Shown: positions 17,339-25,030 of the stretch, in pieces
Numbering within the stretch: the stretch's first letter is position 1
How the letters are laid out: every line of letters begins with the position of its first letter
Assembly (NCBI GenBank): GCA_030453435.1
Contig: JAKDKI010000001.1
Location: 1-33,619, forward strand
Source of the DNA: Kocuria sp.
GTDB lineage: Bacteria; Actinomycetota; Actinomycetes; Actinomycetales; Micrococcaceae
DNA: 33,619 bases
Direction: 5' to 3'
The notes under the pieces: generated by a model
Databases searched by the model: none
Told to the model about the DNA's origin: nothing
What the model saw: the letters and a program-made list of their open reading frames with translations, nothing else
Made by a program: the position numbers and the translations under genes

Positions 17339-18736
17339 ATGACCATCGATACGCCCCCGCCCAGCTTGAGTGTTCTCACGGTGCCCGCAACCGACGTGCA
17401 GGCCGCCGCCGACTTTGCTACCCACCCGGACGTTCGCCGGTTGCTGGGTAGTCGAGATCCTGCCACGTGGATTCTGCGCGGGCAGGGTTTGGTGGGTTTG
17501 GGCCGCTCTGAGGAGTTCCGCGTGCGCGGCGGCACCCGGTTCACGTCCGCTCGCGTGTGGTGGGATGCAGTGCGCGACGCCGCCGTGGTGAACGACCGGG
17601 TCAACCGGCCTGGAACCGGCCTGCTCGCCTTTGGCGCCTTCGCGTTCTCGCCCTCGTCCACCGCCGATTCCGGGCTCGTCGTCCCGGAACTCGTCATCGG
17701 TTCCGACGACCACGGCGCGTGGGTCACGATGATCCGCGTTGGTTCCTCAGATCTCACGGTGTCCGACGTCGACGCCGCCTGGCGTTCGCTCGTGGTTGAG
17801 TCCCCTGCCGCCCTGGAAACCCACGATGCGGCGGAAACCGGCGGAGCGGCGTCGTCGTACCCCACCGCGACCCCGGGCGCCCTGGACGAGAACCGCTGGA
17901 TGGAAGCGGTGGCAGACGGCGTGGGCATGATTCAGGCGGGTGATCTGGAGAAACTGGTCCTCGCGCGCGACGTGGTGGTGAACGTGGGGCGTCCCATTGA
18001 TCTCAGTGCGGTACTGGCGCGGCTCAGCGACCGCTACGACTCGTGCTGGACGTACTGCGTACGGTTGGGCGGCGCCGAGGACCCGGATGCAGGTCGGTTG
18101 CTGGGGGCGACGCCCGAAATGCTGATCCGCGTGAAACAGGGCACCGCGTCCGCGCGCGTACTCGCCGGAACCCTGGACCGGCACGATCTACCGGACGGCG
18201 CGAATCCGGAGGACTTCGCGGGAGTGACCCTCGGGGGCTCCGACAAACAGCAGCGCGAGCACAAGTTCGCCGTGGACTCCCTCCTGGCGGGGCTGTCCCC
18301 GTATGCGGAAACCGTTCACGGCGAGGAAGAACCGTTCATCCTGGCATTGCCCAACGTGTGGCATTTGGCCTCCGACGTGCGCGCACAGTTGCGCACCGGT
18401 GTTGACGGCACTCTGCCCTCCCCGCTGGAACTGGCCGAGGCCGTACACCCCACCGCAGCCGTGTGCGGAACCCCTACCGAAGTGGCCGGCGGCGCCATTG
18501 AAGATCTGGAACGCATGGATCGAGGTCTCTACGCCGGGCCGGTGGGCTGGCTGGACGCCTCTGGCAACGGCGAATGGGGTATTGCGCTACGTGGCGCGGT
18601 GCAGGCCGACTCCCAGCGGGCCCGTGTAAGTGCCGGCTGCGGAATTGTCGCCGAATCCGACCCGCAGGCCGAGCTGGCCGAGACCTGGGCCAAGTTGCGC
18701 CCCATGCTCGAGGCGCTGCCCGCTATCCACGACTGA
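17339..18736 (+). CDS. menF: Isochorismate synthase
   Basis: 465-residue chorismate-utilising enzyme converting chorismate to isochorismate, first step of menaquinone synthesis. The conserved C-terminal half carries LEKLVLARDVVVNV, LLGATPEMLIRV, AGTLDRHD, HPTAAVCGTP and DRGLYAGPVGWLDASGNGEW, all typical of the MenF/EntC/DhbC group rather than anthranilate synthase. The start is the ATG at 17339, supported by the -10 box; the frame stays open far upstream only because it runs antisense to the reductase gene. MenD elsewhere in the window and no siderophore genes nearby make menaquinone, not a catecholate siderophore, the likely pathway. It is followed after 86 bp by the ABC importer genes, which have their own ribosome sites. 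Confidence 0.93.
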   Translation: MTIDTPPPSLSVLTVPATDVQAAADFATHPDVRRLLGSRDPATWILRGQGLVGLGRSEEFRVRGGTRFTSARVWWDAVRDAAVVNDRVNRPGTGLLAFGAFAFSPSSTADSGLVVPELVIGSDDHGAWVTMIRVGSSDLTVSDVDAAWRSLVVESPAALETHDAAETGGAASSYPTATPGALDENRWMEAVADGVGMIQAGDLEKLVLARDVVVNVGRPIDLSAVLARLSDRYDSCWTYCVRLGGAEDPDAGRLLGATPEMLIRVKQGTASARVLAGTLDRHDLPDGANPEDFAGVTLGGSDKQQREHKFAVDSLLAGLSPYAETVHGEEEPFILALPNVWHLASDVRAQLRTGVDGTLPSPLELAEAVHPTAAVCGTPTEVAGGAIEDLERMDRGLYAGPVGWLDASGNGEWGIALRGAVQADSQRARVSAGCGIVAESDPQAELAETWAKLRPMLEALPAIHD

Positions 18737-18822
18737 TTCACGCGATTGGGCCCCCTGGAAATGACGGCGTAGTAAGGTTTTCCACAAACTAGATAGCGCT
18801 ACCGCTCTTCGAGGGAGATCCC

Positions 18823-19593
18823 ATGTCCAAGCTTCGCCGCGTAATGCCCGCACTGGCCGTGCTGTCCGCAACCGGCCTGATTTTGACCGGTTGCGAATCC
18901 ACGTCCGAGTCCGATTCCCAAGCCGGTGGCGAGGGCGGAACCATCACCGTGTGCGCCAATTCGCCCTACCCCCCGTTCGAGTTCGAGCGCGATGGCGAGG
19001 TCGTTGGCTTCGATATGGCCCTGGCCGACGAGATCGCCAAGGACCTGGGCAAGGAGAAGGAATTCATCCAGGCCAACTTCGAGACCTTGGAATCCGGTGC
19101 CGCGCTGGACACCGACCAGTGCGAAATGGTCATCTCCGGCATGGGCATCACCGATGAGCGTCAAGCGTCCATGGACTTCTCCAAGCCCTACTTCAACGAT
19201 GAAATCGGCCTGTTGACCACCAAGGATTCCGGCATCACCAGCTTCGATTCCATTGGTGACGCCTCCGTGGGCGCTCAGCAGGCAACCTCCGGTGAGAAGT
19301 ACGCCGAGGAAAAGGGCGCGACCATCCAGCAGTTCGAGGACGTGGAGCTCATGTTCCAGTCCCTGGAGACCGGCGGTGTGAAGGCCGTGTCCGGTAACAT
19401 CTCCACGCTGGGCAATCGTGCCAATGAGAACGAAGACTTGGAAATCGTCGAGACCGTTGACACCGGTGAAAACCTGGGTGTGGCCGTAAAGAAGGGCAAC
19501 ACCGAACTGCTCGACTCCGTGAACAAGACCCTGGACCGCCTCAACGAGGACGGCACCATGGACAAGATGCGCGAAGAGTGGATCGGACTCTGA
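18823..19593 (+). CDS. Amino-acid ABC transporter substrate-binding lipoprotein
   Basis: 256-residue family-3 solute-binding protein. A lipoprotein signal (LSATGLILTGC) places the lipidated Cys at residue 24. The mature protein begins with an acidic Ser-rich linker, then TITVCANSPYPPFEFERDGEVVGFDMALADEIAK, typical of polar amino-acid binders, followed by a second lobe (GAQQATSGEKYAEEKG). GAGGGAG lies just before the ATG. It is the first gene of a binding protein-permease-ATPase set and is separated from the permease by a hairpin, a common way to make excess binding protein. A weak promoter (TTGGGC at 18746, TAGTAA at 18770) may lie in the gap after menF. Substrate: glutamine/glutamate or another polar amino acid, not decidable. 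Confidence 0.93.
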   Translation: MSKLRRVMPALAVLSATGLILTGCESTSESDSQAGGEGGTITVCANSPYPPFEFERDGEVVGFDMALADEIAKDLGKEKEFIQANFETLESGAALDTDQCEMVISGMGITDERQASMDFSKPYFNDEIGLLTTKDSGITSFDSIGDASVGAQQATSGEKYAEEKGATIQQFEDVELMFQSLETGGVKAVSGNISTLGNRANENEDLEIVETVDTGENLGVAVKKGNTELLDSVNKTLDRLNEDGTMDKMREEWIGL

Positions 19594-19636
19594 TCCAATT
19601 TTTTACACCGGGTCCTGAACCGGCTTTGATGTGATC

Positions 19637-19681
19637 GACAACGGGTGCCGGGCGAGTTTCTCGCCCGGCACGCCCGTTGTC
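19637..19681 (+). other. Long GC-rich hairpin between binding protein and permease genes
   Basis: Arms 19637-19656 and 19660-19681 pair over 20 bp with a two-base bulge around a TTT loop. No U run follows. It probably acts as a partial terminator or as a block to 3' exonucleases that stabilises the upstream message. Confidence 0.75.
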
Positions 19682-19749
19682 AGCGCCGTGCGAGATCATT
19701 GAGCGAGAGAATCTGTGAAGACTTTTGTGAAGACTGAGGGAGAAAACTG

Positions 19750-20547
19750 ATGGCCATGACCACCCGACAGCGCGCCAAGCTGTCGCGGGGCATCCAGTAC
19801 GCCGTGTTGGTGCTGGTGTTGATCGCCCTGGTCGTTCTCGCGGACTGGCAAGTTCTGTACGAACGAGTGTTCAACCCTGCGGTGATTGCGGATCAGTTCC
19901 CCGGAATCATCACCATCGCCCTCAAGAACACGCTGATCTACACGGCCCTGGGCTTTGTCGTTGGGTTGACCCTGGGCGTGATTCTGGCGCTCATGAAGCT
20001 CTCTTCCGTGGCGCCTTACCGCTGGATCGCCACGCTCTACATCGAGTTCTTCCGCGGTGTGCCCGCCCTGCTGGTGTTCCTGGCCCTGGGTTACGGCATT
20101 CCACTGGCGTTCGGCTTCCGGTTCAACCACTACGTGACCGTGATGATCGCCCTGGGCGTGGTGGCTGCGGCATACATTGCCGAGTCCCTGCGCGCTGGCC
20201 TGCAGGCCGTGCCCAAGGGTCAGTACGAGGCCGCACGGTCCCTGGGCATGTCGCACACCCGCGCCATGGTGACCATCGTGATCCCGCAGGCGTTACGCAT
20301 CGTGCTGCCACCGCTGACCAACGAGGTCATCCTGCTGACCAAGGACTCCTCGCTGGTCTACCTGCTGGGCATGGGGCTGGCTCAGTACGAGCTCACCAAG
20401 TTCGGCCGCGAAGGTATCTCCGGTGCCGGTGCCGGCCTGACTCCCCTGGTCGCGGCGGGTATCTGCTACCTGATCATCACCGTGCCGTTGGGCATTCTGT
20501 CCCGCCGCTTTGAAACCAAGACCGACCGCGTCAAGAAGTCTTCCTAG
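19750..20547 (+). CDS. Amino-acid ABC transporter permease
   Basis: 265-residue HisM/GlnP-type inner-membrane permease with about five hydrophobic helices. The ATPase-docking EAA loop is [22 protein letters not shown] (145-166). A first helix at residues 16-32 is preceded by a basic N-terminus. GAGGGAG precedes the ATG at 19750. It is the only permease gene of the set, so a homodimer is likely. It lies 156 bp after the binding-protein gene, with a hairpin between, and 8 bp before the ATPase gene. Confidence 0.94.
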   Translation: MAMTTRQRAKLSRGIQYAVLVLVLIALVVLADWQVLYERVFNPAVIADQFPGIITIALKNTLIYTALGFVVGLTLGVILALMKLSSVAPYRWIATLYIEFFRGVPALLVFLALGYGIPLAFGFRFNHYVTVMIALGVVAAAYIAESLRAGLQAVPKGQYEAARSLGMSHTRAMVTIVIPQALRIVLPPLTNEVILLTKDSSLVYLLGMGLAQYELTKFGREGISGAGAGLTPLVAAGICYLIITVPLGILSRRFETKTDRVKKSS

Positions 20548-20555
20548 GAGCCACG

Positions 20556-21359
20556 GTGTCCACATCTGCAACTGAAAACACTCAGGCCTCCGCATCCTCC
20601 GCGACGCCCGCCGTTTCTGTGCGCGGGCTTAACAAGGCCTACGGCGACCTGGAGGTGCTGCGCGGTATTGATCTGACCGTGAACCCCGGTGAAGTGGTGT
20701 GCCTGATCGGGCCCTCCGGTTCCGGCAAGTCCACGCTGCTGCGCTGCCTCAACCTCCTGGAAGAACCGCAGTCCGGTGACATCACGGTCAGTGGTTTCGA
20801 CGTGACCGACCCGGATATCGACGTGGACGCCATGCGCCGCAACGTGGGCATGGTGTTCCAGCAGTTCAATCTGTTCCCGCACCTGTCCGTGCTCGAGAAC
20901 TGCACGGTGTCCCAAATCAAGGTGCTCAAGCGTTCCAAGTCCGAAGCCGAGCAGGTGGCGCTGACCAATCTGGAACGCGTGGGGCTGTCCGAGAAGGCCC
21001 AGCAGCGTCCCGGTCAGCTGTCCGGCGGTCAGCAACAACGCGTGGCCATTGCGCGTGCGCTGTCCATGAACCCGGATCTGATGCTCTTCGACGAGCCTAC
21101 GTCCGCGCTCGACCCCGAAACCGTGGGTGACGTGCTCGCCATCATGCGGAAATTGGCCGACGAGGGCATGACCATGCTCGTGGTGACCCACGAAATGTCG
21201 TTCGCTCGCGACGTCGCTGACCGCGTGGTCTTCATGGACGGCGGAGTGGTGGTCGAGGAGGGCCCCGCCCGCGAGGTCATCGGTTCACCCAAGCACCAGC
21301 GCACGCAGTCCTTCCTGTCCCGCGTGCTCAACCCCACCAAGGTGGATACGCCGGAGTAA
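20556..21359 (+). CDS. Amino-acid ABC transporter ATP-binding protein
   Basis: 267-residue ATPase that powers the importer encoded upstream. Walker [10 protein letters not shown] (52-60), Q-loop [11 protein letters not shown], signature LSGGQQQR (155-162), Walker B LMLFDE (175-180) and switch His in VVTHEM are all present; the sequence is closest to GlnQ/HisP-type polar amino-acid ATPases. It starts at a GTG five bases after AGGAG and has an extra Ser/Ala-rich N-terminus of about 18 residues. After its stop the mRNA enters the palindromic element at 21371-21462, which may end transcription. Confidence 0.95.
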   Translation: MSTSATENTQASASSATPAVSVRGLNKAYGDLEVLRGIDLTVNPGEVVCLIGPSGSGKSTLLRCLNLLEEPQSGDITVSGFDVTDPDIDVDAMRRNVGMVFQQFNLFPHLSVLENCTVSQIKVLKRSKSEAEQVALTNLERVGLSEKAQQRPGQLSGGQQQRVAIARALSMNPDLMLFDEPTSALDPETVGDVLAIMRKLADEGMTMLVVTHEMSFARDVADRVVFMDGGVVVEEGPAREVIGSPKHQRTQSFLSRVLNPTKVDTPE

Positions 21360-21370
21360 GCCTGCTGCGG

Positions 21371-21462
21371 CGCCTCAGGTGCCGTTAGAACCCTGAAATA
21401 CATATGAGGGGCCGGTAGAACCTTTTTCCATTGGCTGGAGGGTTCTACCGGCCCCTCATGTG
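21371..21462. repeat. Palindromic repeat element, copy A
   Basis: Arms 21401-21422 and 21441-21462 match at 21 of 22 positions in inverted orientation (ATGAGGGGCCGGTAGAACC core). A further degenerate direct copy of the left arm (CTCAGGTGCCGTTAGAACC) lies at 21374-21392. The right arm covers the stop codon of the broken gene at 21445. It resembles copy B at 22339-22402 at 15 of 22 arm positions. It may also work as a terminator for the ABC unit, though no U run follows. Confidence 0.65.
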
Positions 21463-22147
21463 CTGCTGGAGGCTCTGTTGGCGCTTGGCGCGTGTGGAAT
21501 CCAGGTGGTGGAACAGCCACTGCAAGAGTTCGCGGCGTCGTTTGGGGTCTCTGAGGTCGTCAAGCACCACCACGCGGACCTGCCACCCGTGATCGCGCAG
21601 GCGTTGGATCCGATAGTTTTCGTCACCGTAGGCCCGACCGTCTTCCCAGTGAGGTCTCCCGTTGTATTCGAGAGCGACCATTTCCACAGGCCAGGCGAGA
21701 TCCGGGTACACGTACTTGCCGTCCATCAGTACCGGGTGGTTCGTTTCCATTGGCGGCAGTCCACATCTCAGAACTACCAGTCGGAGCAGAGTTTCCATCG
21801 CCGAGATGGTGGGTCCCTGAGCCAACGCCAACGCCTGCCGAACCCGCACCACGCTCTGCGCACGGGGCGGCAGCTGATCCAGGAGTGCCACCACTTCGTT
21901 CATGCTCAGTCGCCCCAGGGGCAGTGAGTCCTGTGAGGGTCAGCTGTCCGTCGTGCCGTTCAAGGTGATCCCGCATGAGGACCGATCGTTGCTGAACAGT
22001 CAGCGGTTCCGCACTTCGGACCCATGCTCCCCTGGCCAACTGGTGCATGAACGGCCTGCGTCGGAGGTCTCTGGGTCGTCGTTCCCATTCCGCCGCGCTG
22101 AGCACTGTCAGTTTTGGTCCCAGGTCCATGGCTTCAAGAGTTCGCAT
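21445..22147 (-). pseudogene. Broken DUF559/Vsr-like endonuclease-fold gene
   Basis: Two frames together resemble one actinobacterial DUF559-type protein (usually about 280-330 residues). The N-terminal part, from the ATG at 22147, reads DLRRRPFMHQLARGAWVRS and TLTGLTAP, then loses sense near 21930. The C-terminal part, in another frame from about 21935 to 21445, reads LPPRAQSVVRVRQALALAQG, METLLRLVVLRCGLP, PDLAWPVEMVALEYNG and RDHGWQVRVVVLDDL, the PD-(D/E)xK-like Vsr fold, with Asn in place of the usual Asp in the EYDG motif. Beyond the frameshift, roughly 100 residues of the middle beta-rich part are missing. The old leaderless promoter (22155-22160) is still visible. The C-terminal piece has its own ATG at 21903 and could still be made, but I regard the gene as decayed. 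Confidence 0.72.
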
Positions 22148-22154
22148 GGCTCGG

Positions 22155-22160
22155 ACCCTA
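22155..22160 (-). promoter_or_regulatory. -10 box TAGGGT upstream of the broken DUF559 gene
   Basis: On the minus strand TAGGGT ends 7 bases before the ATG at 22147, with no ribosome-binding site. This is the same leaderless layout as several intact genes in the window. Confidence 0.5.
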
Positions 22161-22338
22161 GAAATTTTCGACGCCGTTCGGGCGCCTCATCCACAGGCCG
22201 AGCCTCTTTCGCATCCACTCCCTGCAAACTGGGCAACTGTGGAGAGCCCTCCGCACGGCGAGACGAGATGGGAACGAGCCGAGCGGTGTCGGCGAACTGA
22301 AGCCGCGCGTGGGAGGCGACGGTAGCTCCGTCGACCCC

Positions 22339-22402
22339 GTGTGAGGTCTTGTTGGAACCCTTTCGCAAGGACAGAAAGGTCCCAACGCCACCTCAGATGC
22401 GC
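22339..22402. repeat. Palindromic repeat element, copy B
   Basis: Imperfect inverted arms at about 22339-22364 and 22374-22400 share a GTTGG-ACC-TTTC core and CCTCAGATG-type ends. The right arm matches the right arm of copy A at 15 of 22 positions. A further CGCCTCAGGTG, also present beside copy A at 21371, lies at 22419-22429. The rest of the 408-bp gap between the broken gene and the MFS gene (22148-22555) shows no coding sequence I trust, only the terminator at 22441-22481. Confidence 0.55.
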
Positions 22403-22440
22403 GGGAGGGCCCTAGTGACGCCTCAGGTGTGGGCACGCAC

Positions 22441-22481
22441 AAAAGTAGGGTGCCACTGCTCGCAATGAGCAACGGCACCCT
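22441..22481 (-). terminator. Terminator of the MFS transporter gene
   Basis: Read on the minus strand, AGGGTGCC (22481-22474) pairs with GGCACCCT (22454-22447), with an inner GCTC/GAGC stem, followed by ACTTTT. It lies 75 bp past the MFS stop at 22556. Confidence 0.75.
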
Positions 22482-22555
22482 TGGTGTTTCTATGTTTCCC
22501 GAGGCAGTCGGCGGTCAGCTCGCTAGTTCGCCGGCCGACTGTCGTTCCCGGAAAG

Positions 22556-23941
22556 TTAGTTCAGGACGGTCGAGGGAGTGTTGGTGTCCTGGTTGTCGGA
22601 AGTCTCCAGGATTTCCTCTGCCTGTTCCTTGGCCGCTTCCACGGCCTTCTGGCGGGGAACCAACACGGTCACGAGTGCGCCGAACAGTGCCACACCACCG
22701 AAGATGTAGAACGCGGTGGCGCCACCCAGACCAGCTGCTACCAACCAGCCGCCGATGAGCGGACCGAAGATGCCGCCCAGTCGACCGAAGCCGGAGCACC
22801 ATGCCACACCTGCGGCACGAGCGTTGGTGGTGAAGTAGTTGGAGGTGAAGCCGTAGATCAGCACCTGAGTACCCAAGGTACCCACACCGGCAACCGCGAT
22901 GAACATGAACAGCACCGGCAGCGGGAACTGGAAGGTCATCAGCACCAGGGTGATAGCTGCGATCACGAACGTGGTGGCCACGATGAACTGCGGGCCGCGG
23001 CGGTCAGCCAGCTTGGATGCGACCACACCACCGATCACAGCACCGGAGTTGAGCACCAGCAGGAACGCCAGCGAGTAGGTGGTTCCGTAACCGTAACCCT
23101 CCATGATCTTGGGCAGCCAGGTGTTCAGGCCGTAGGTCAACAACAGGCCGGAGAAGGACATGAAGCCCAGCAGGATGGCTCCCAAACGGAACTGGGAGGA
23201 GAACACTGCACCGAAACCGGTCTTAGCGGGAGTAGCGCCGGCCTTCTGGACGACGACTTCCTCGAGCAACGGAGTACCGGTCTTCGCGGAGATGGCTTCG
23301 GCCTCTTCGCGGCGGCCACGAGACAGCAACCAGCGCGGGGACTCAGGGAGCTTGAAGAACGCGATGGGCAGCAGGAACAGGATGGGTGTGGCACCGATCA
23401 TGAACAAGCCGCGCCAGCCGATGGGCTCGAGGAGAATCATGCCCAGTAGCGCGGCAAGCACACCACCCGCGGGGATACCCGAGTACACGATGGCGTTGTA
23501 GAAGTTACGGCGCCCGGCGGGAGCGAACTCCGCAATGGTGGCACCGGCGGTGGCGAGGATCGCGCCCAGGCCGATACCGGTGAGCAGTCGAAGAGCGCCG
23601 AAAGCGAAGATGGAGGTGGAGAGCGCGGTGACGAACATACCGATGGAGAACCATGCAACACCCACCAGGATGATGCGGCGGCGGCCCACGTAGTCGCCAA
23701 TGGAACCACAGATCAGAGCGCCAATGAGCACGCCGATCAACGCGTAGGAACCCAGGGTTCCGGCAGTGGCGGCATCGAGTGCGCCGATGTGGGAGGGATC
23801 CGCCATCAACGTGGAAAGGACGGTTCCGTAAATGGTGAGGTCAAAGCCGTCGAAAATCAGTGCGGTGCAGGCGATACCTGCGACCCATGCGGCGGTCCTC
23901 GCCTCTTTTCGCGGGTCCGCGGCAACGAGTGTGTTGCTCAT
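22556..23941 (-). CDS. MFS transporter, aromatic acid:H+ symporter (AAHS) family
   Basis: 461-residue 12-helix major-facilitator protein. DGFD (31-34) in helix 1 is the acidic motif of the aromatic acid:H+ symporters (PcaK, BenK, GenK). The loop motif GSIGDYVGRRRIILVG follows helix 2, and PESPRWLLSRGRREEA begins the central loop. It likely imports a benzoate-type acid; the exact substrate is not readable, and no ring-cleavage genes lie nearby. GAGAGGA eight bases upstream supports the ATG at 23941. Codon use looks strongly biased (GGC, ATC, CTG), as in well-expressed genes. The 294-bp upstream gap holds a weak GTGTG-N8-CACAC dyad (24037-24054), a CCCCC/GGGGG hairpin (about 24063-24085) and the terminator of the next gene. 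Confidence 0.92.
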   Translation of the reverse strand: MSNTLVAADPRKEARTAAWVAGIACTALIFDGFDLTIYGTVLSTLMADPSHIGALDAATAGTLGSYALIGVLIGALICGSIGDYVGRRRIILVGVAWFSIGMFVTALSTSIFAFGALRLLTGIGLGAILATAGATIAEFAPAGRRNFYNAIVYSGIPAGGVLAALLGMILLEPIGWRGLFMIGATPILFLLPIAFFKLPESPRWLLSRGRREEAEAISAKTGTPLLEEVVVQKAGATPAKTGFGAVFSSQFRLGAILLGFMSFSGLLLTYGLNTWLPKIMEGYGYGTTYSLAFLLVLNSGAVIGGVVASKLADRRGPQFIVATTFVIAAITLVLMTFQFPLPVLFMFIAVAGVGTLGTQVLIYGFTSNYFTTNARAAGVAWCSGFGRLGGIFGPLIGGWLVAAGLGGATAFYIFGGVALFGALVTVLVPRQKAVEAAKEQAEEILETSDNQDTNTPSTVLN

Positions 23942-24161
23942 AGTGGTGGTCCTCTCGGATCAAGATCTTCCGGAGAGCCCCTAGACCCCCGGTGCGTTTC
24001 CGGATCGGTAGCGCATTAGACTCCCATCTTGAACGAGTGTGAGTCATACCACACGGGGAGAACCCCCAGGGTTTCGCCAGGGGGCCTTAATGCCGGTTAG
24101 GGATATGAGTTGGTCGAAGTTTGTACCAATTGTTACCTAATACAGGCTCTAGTCATTGAAA

Positions 24162-24215
24162 TGTGGGCGTACCTAAACCAGTCAACACACAGAAACCGGC
24201 TCAAGTACGCCCACA
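24162..24215 (-). terminator. Probable terminator after the SDR gene
   Basis: Perfect 11-bp inverted arms, TGTGGGCGTAC (24162-24172) and GTACGCCCACA (24205-24215), enclose a 32-base loop. On the minus strand the second arm is followed by TTTC. It lies 21 bp past the SDR stop. The loop is long for a terminator, so an operator for the MFS gene is an alternative. Confidence 0.5.
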
Positions 24216-24235
24216 CCCCAGGGGGTCAGAAATGC

Positions 24236-24976
24236 TTAGCGCATCCCCGAGGGTCGCACCGTGATGACCTCCACCTGCGAGGTGCGTTCCGCATCTACGG
24301 CCACGCGCACGGCAGCTGCGATCTGAGCCGGCTGAATCCACTCTTCGGCGCGGTATTCCCTGCCCAGGTAGTCGTGCAGTTCCTGCTGCATATCCGTGGC
24401 CACGCGGCCGGGATGCACCGAGGACACTCGCACACCGTTCTCGCGCTCTTCCTCGCGCAGCGCGTCCGTGAACGCGCGCAGAGCGAATTTGGTGCCCGAA
24501 TACAACGACGACGCCGGGCCCGCCGTGAAGCCCGAGCCTGAGTTGATCGCCACGACGTCCCCGCCCGCAGCGCGCAACTGCGGCAGTACGAGCTTGGTCA
24601 GTTGGGCCACGGAGAACACGTTGACCTCGAAGATTTCCCGCCACTGCTCACGGGTCGCCTCCTCGACGCGGGCCATGGGCGCGATGCCAGCAGAGTGCAC
24701 CACCGCGTTCAAACCCGGGAACTCTTCGGCCAGGGGCGTCCAGGCTGCTTCAACGGCGGCGTCGTCAGTGAGCTCGGCAACGAACGGGCGAGTGCCCGGG
24801 CCAAGGCCTTCAAGTTCTGAGCGCACTCGCTCGACGTCCTCGGATGTCCGCCCGCCCACGAACACCACGTGGTCCCGCGCGAGGTCCTCAGCCACGGCCC
24901 GGCCGATGCCCCGGGTGGCCCCGGTGACCAGTGCGGTACGTGGCGAATTGCTGGAGGCAGTCTGCTGTTCAGTCAT
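24236..24976 (-). CDS. Short-chain dehydrogenase/reductase (SDR)
   Basis: 246-residue classical SDR, NAD(P)-dependent. The cofactor glycine motif is TGATRGIG (18-25), the NNAG-like motif is HSAG (94-97), and the catalytic residues are Ser in INSGSG (146 or 148), Tyr159 and Lys163 (YSGTK). PGRVATDM follows, as expected. An Arg at 22 after the glycine motif hints at NADPH. Substrate unknown. The start ATG at 24976 is six bases after the -10 box TAGCAT, so the mRNA is probably leaderless. It stands between the MFS gene and menD with its own promoter, so it is not clearly part of either pathway. Confidence 0.93.
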   Translation of the reverse strand: MTEQQTASSNSPRTALVTGATRGIGRAVAEDLARDHVVFVGGRTSEDVERVRSELEGLGPGTRPFVAELTDDAAVEAAWTPLAEEFPGLNAVVHSAGIAPMARVEEATREQWREIFEVNVFSVAQLTKLVLPQLRAAGGDVVAINSGSGFTAGPASSLYSGTKFALRAFTDALREEERENGVRVSSVHPGRVATDMQQELHDYLGREYRAEEWIQPAQIAAAVRVAVDAERTSQVEVITVRPSGMR

Positions 24977-24982
24977 GCACCC

Positions 24983-24988
24983 ATGCTA
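24983..24988 (-). promoter_or_regulatory. -10 box TAGCAT for leaderless SDR gene
   Basis: On the minus strand TAGCAT ends 6 bases before the ATG at 24976, without a ribosome-binding site. Confidence 0.6.
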
Positions 24989-25030
24989 GCTAGGGGCGCT
25001 CGGCGGCAGCTGGGCACGCGGGCCCGAGAA

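Noticed and set aside
22389-22402. 14-bp identity (CACCTCAGATGCGC) with the end of cysN at 27013-27026
   Set aside because: The second copy is explained by cysN codons and stop, and the match does not extend; treated as chance or, at most, part of the hairpin element's sequence.
24037-24054. GTGTG-N8-CACAC dyad upstream of the aromatic-acid transporter gene
   Set aside because: Only the outer five bases match and no convincing promoter could be placed relative to it; too weak to call an operator.
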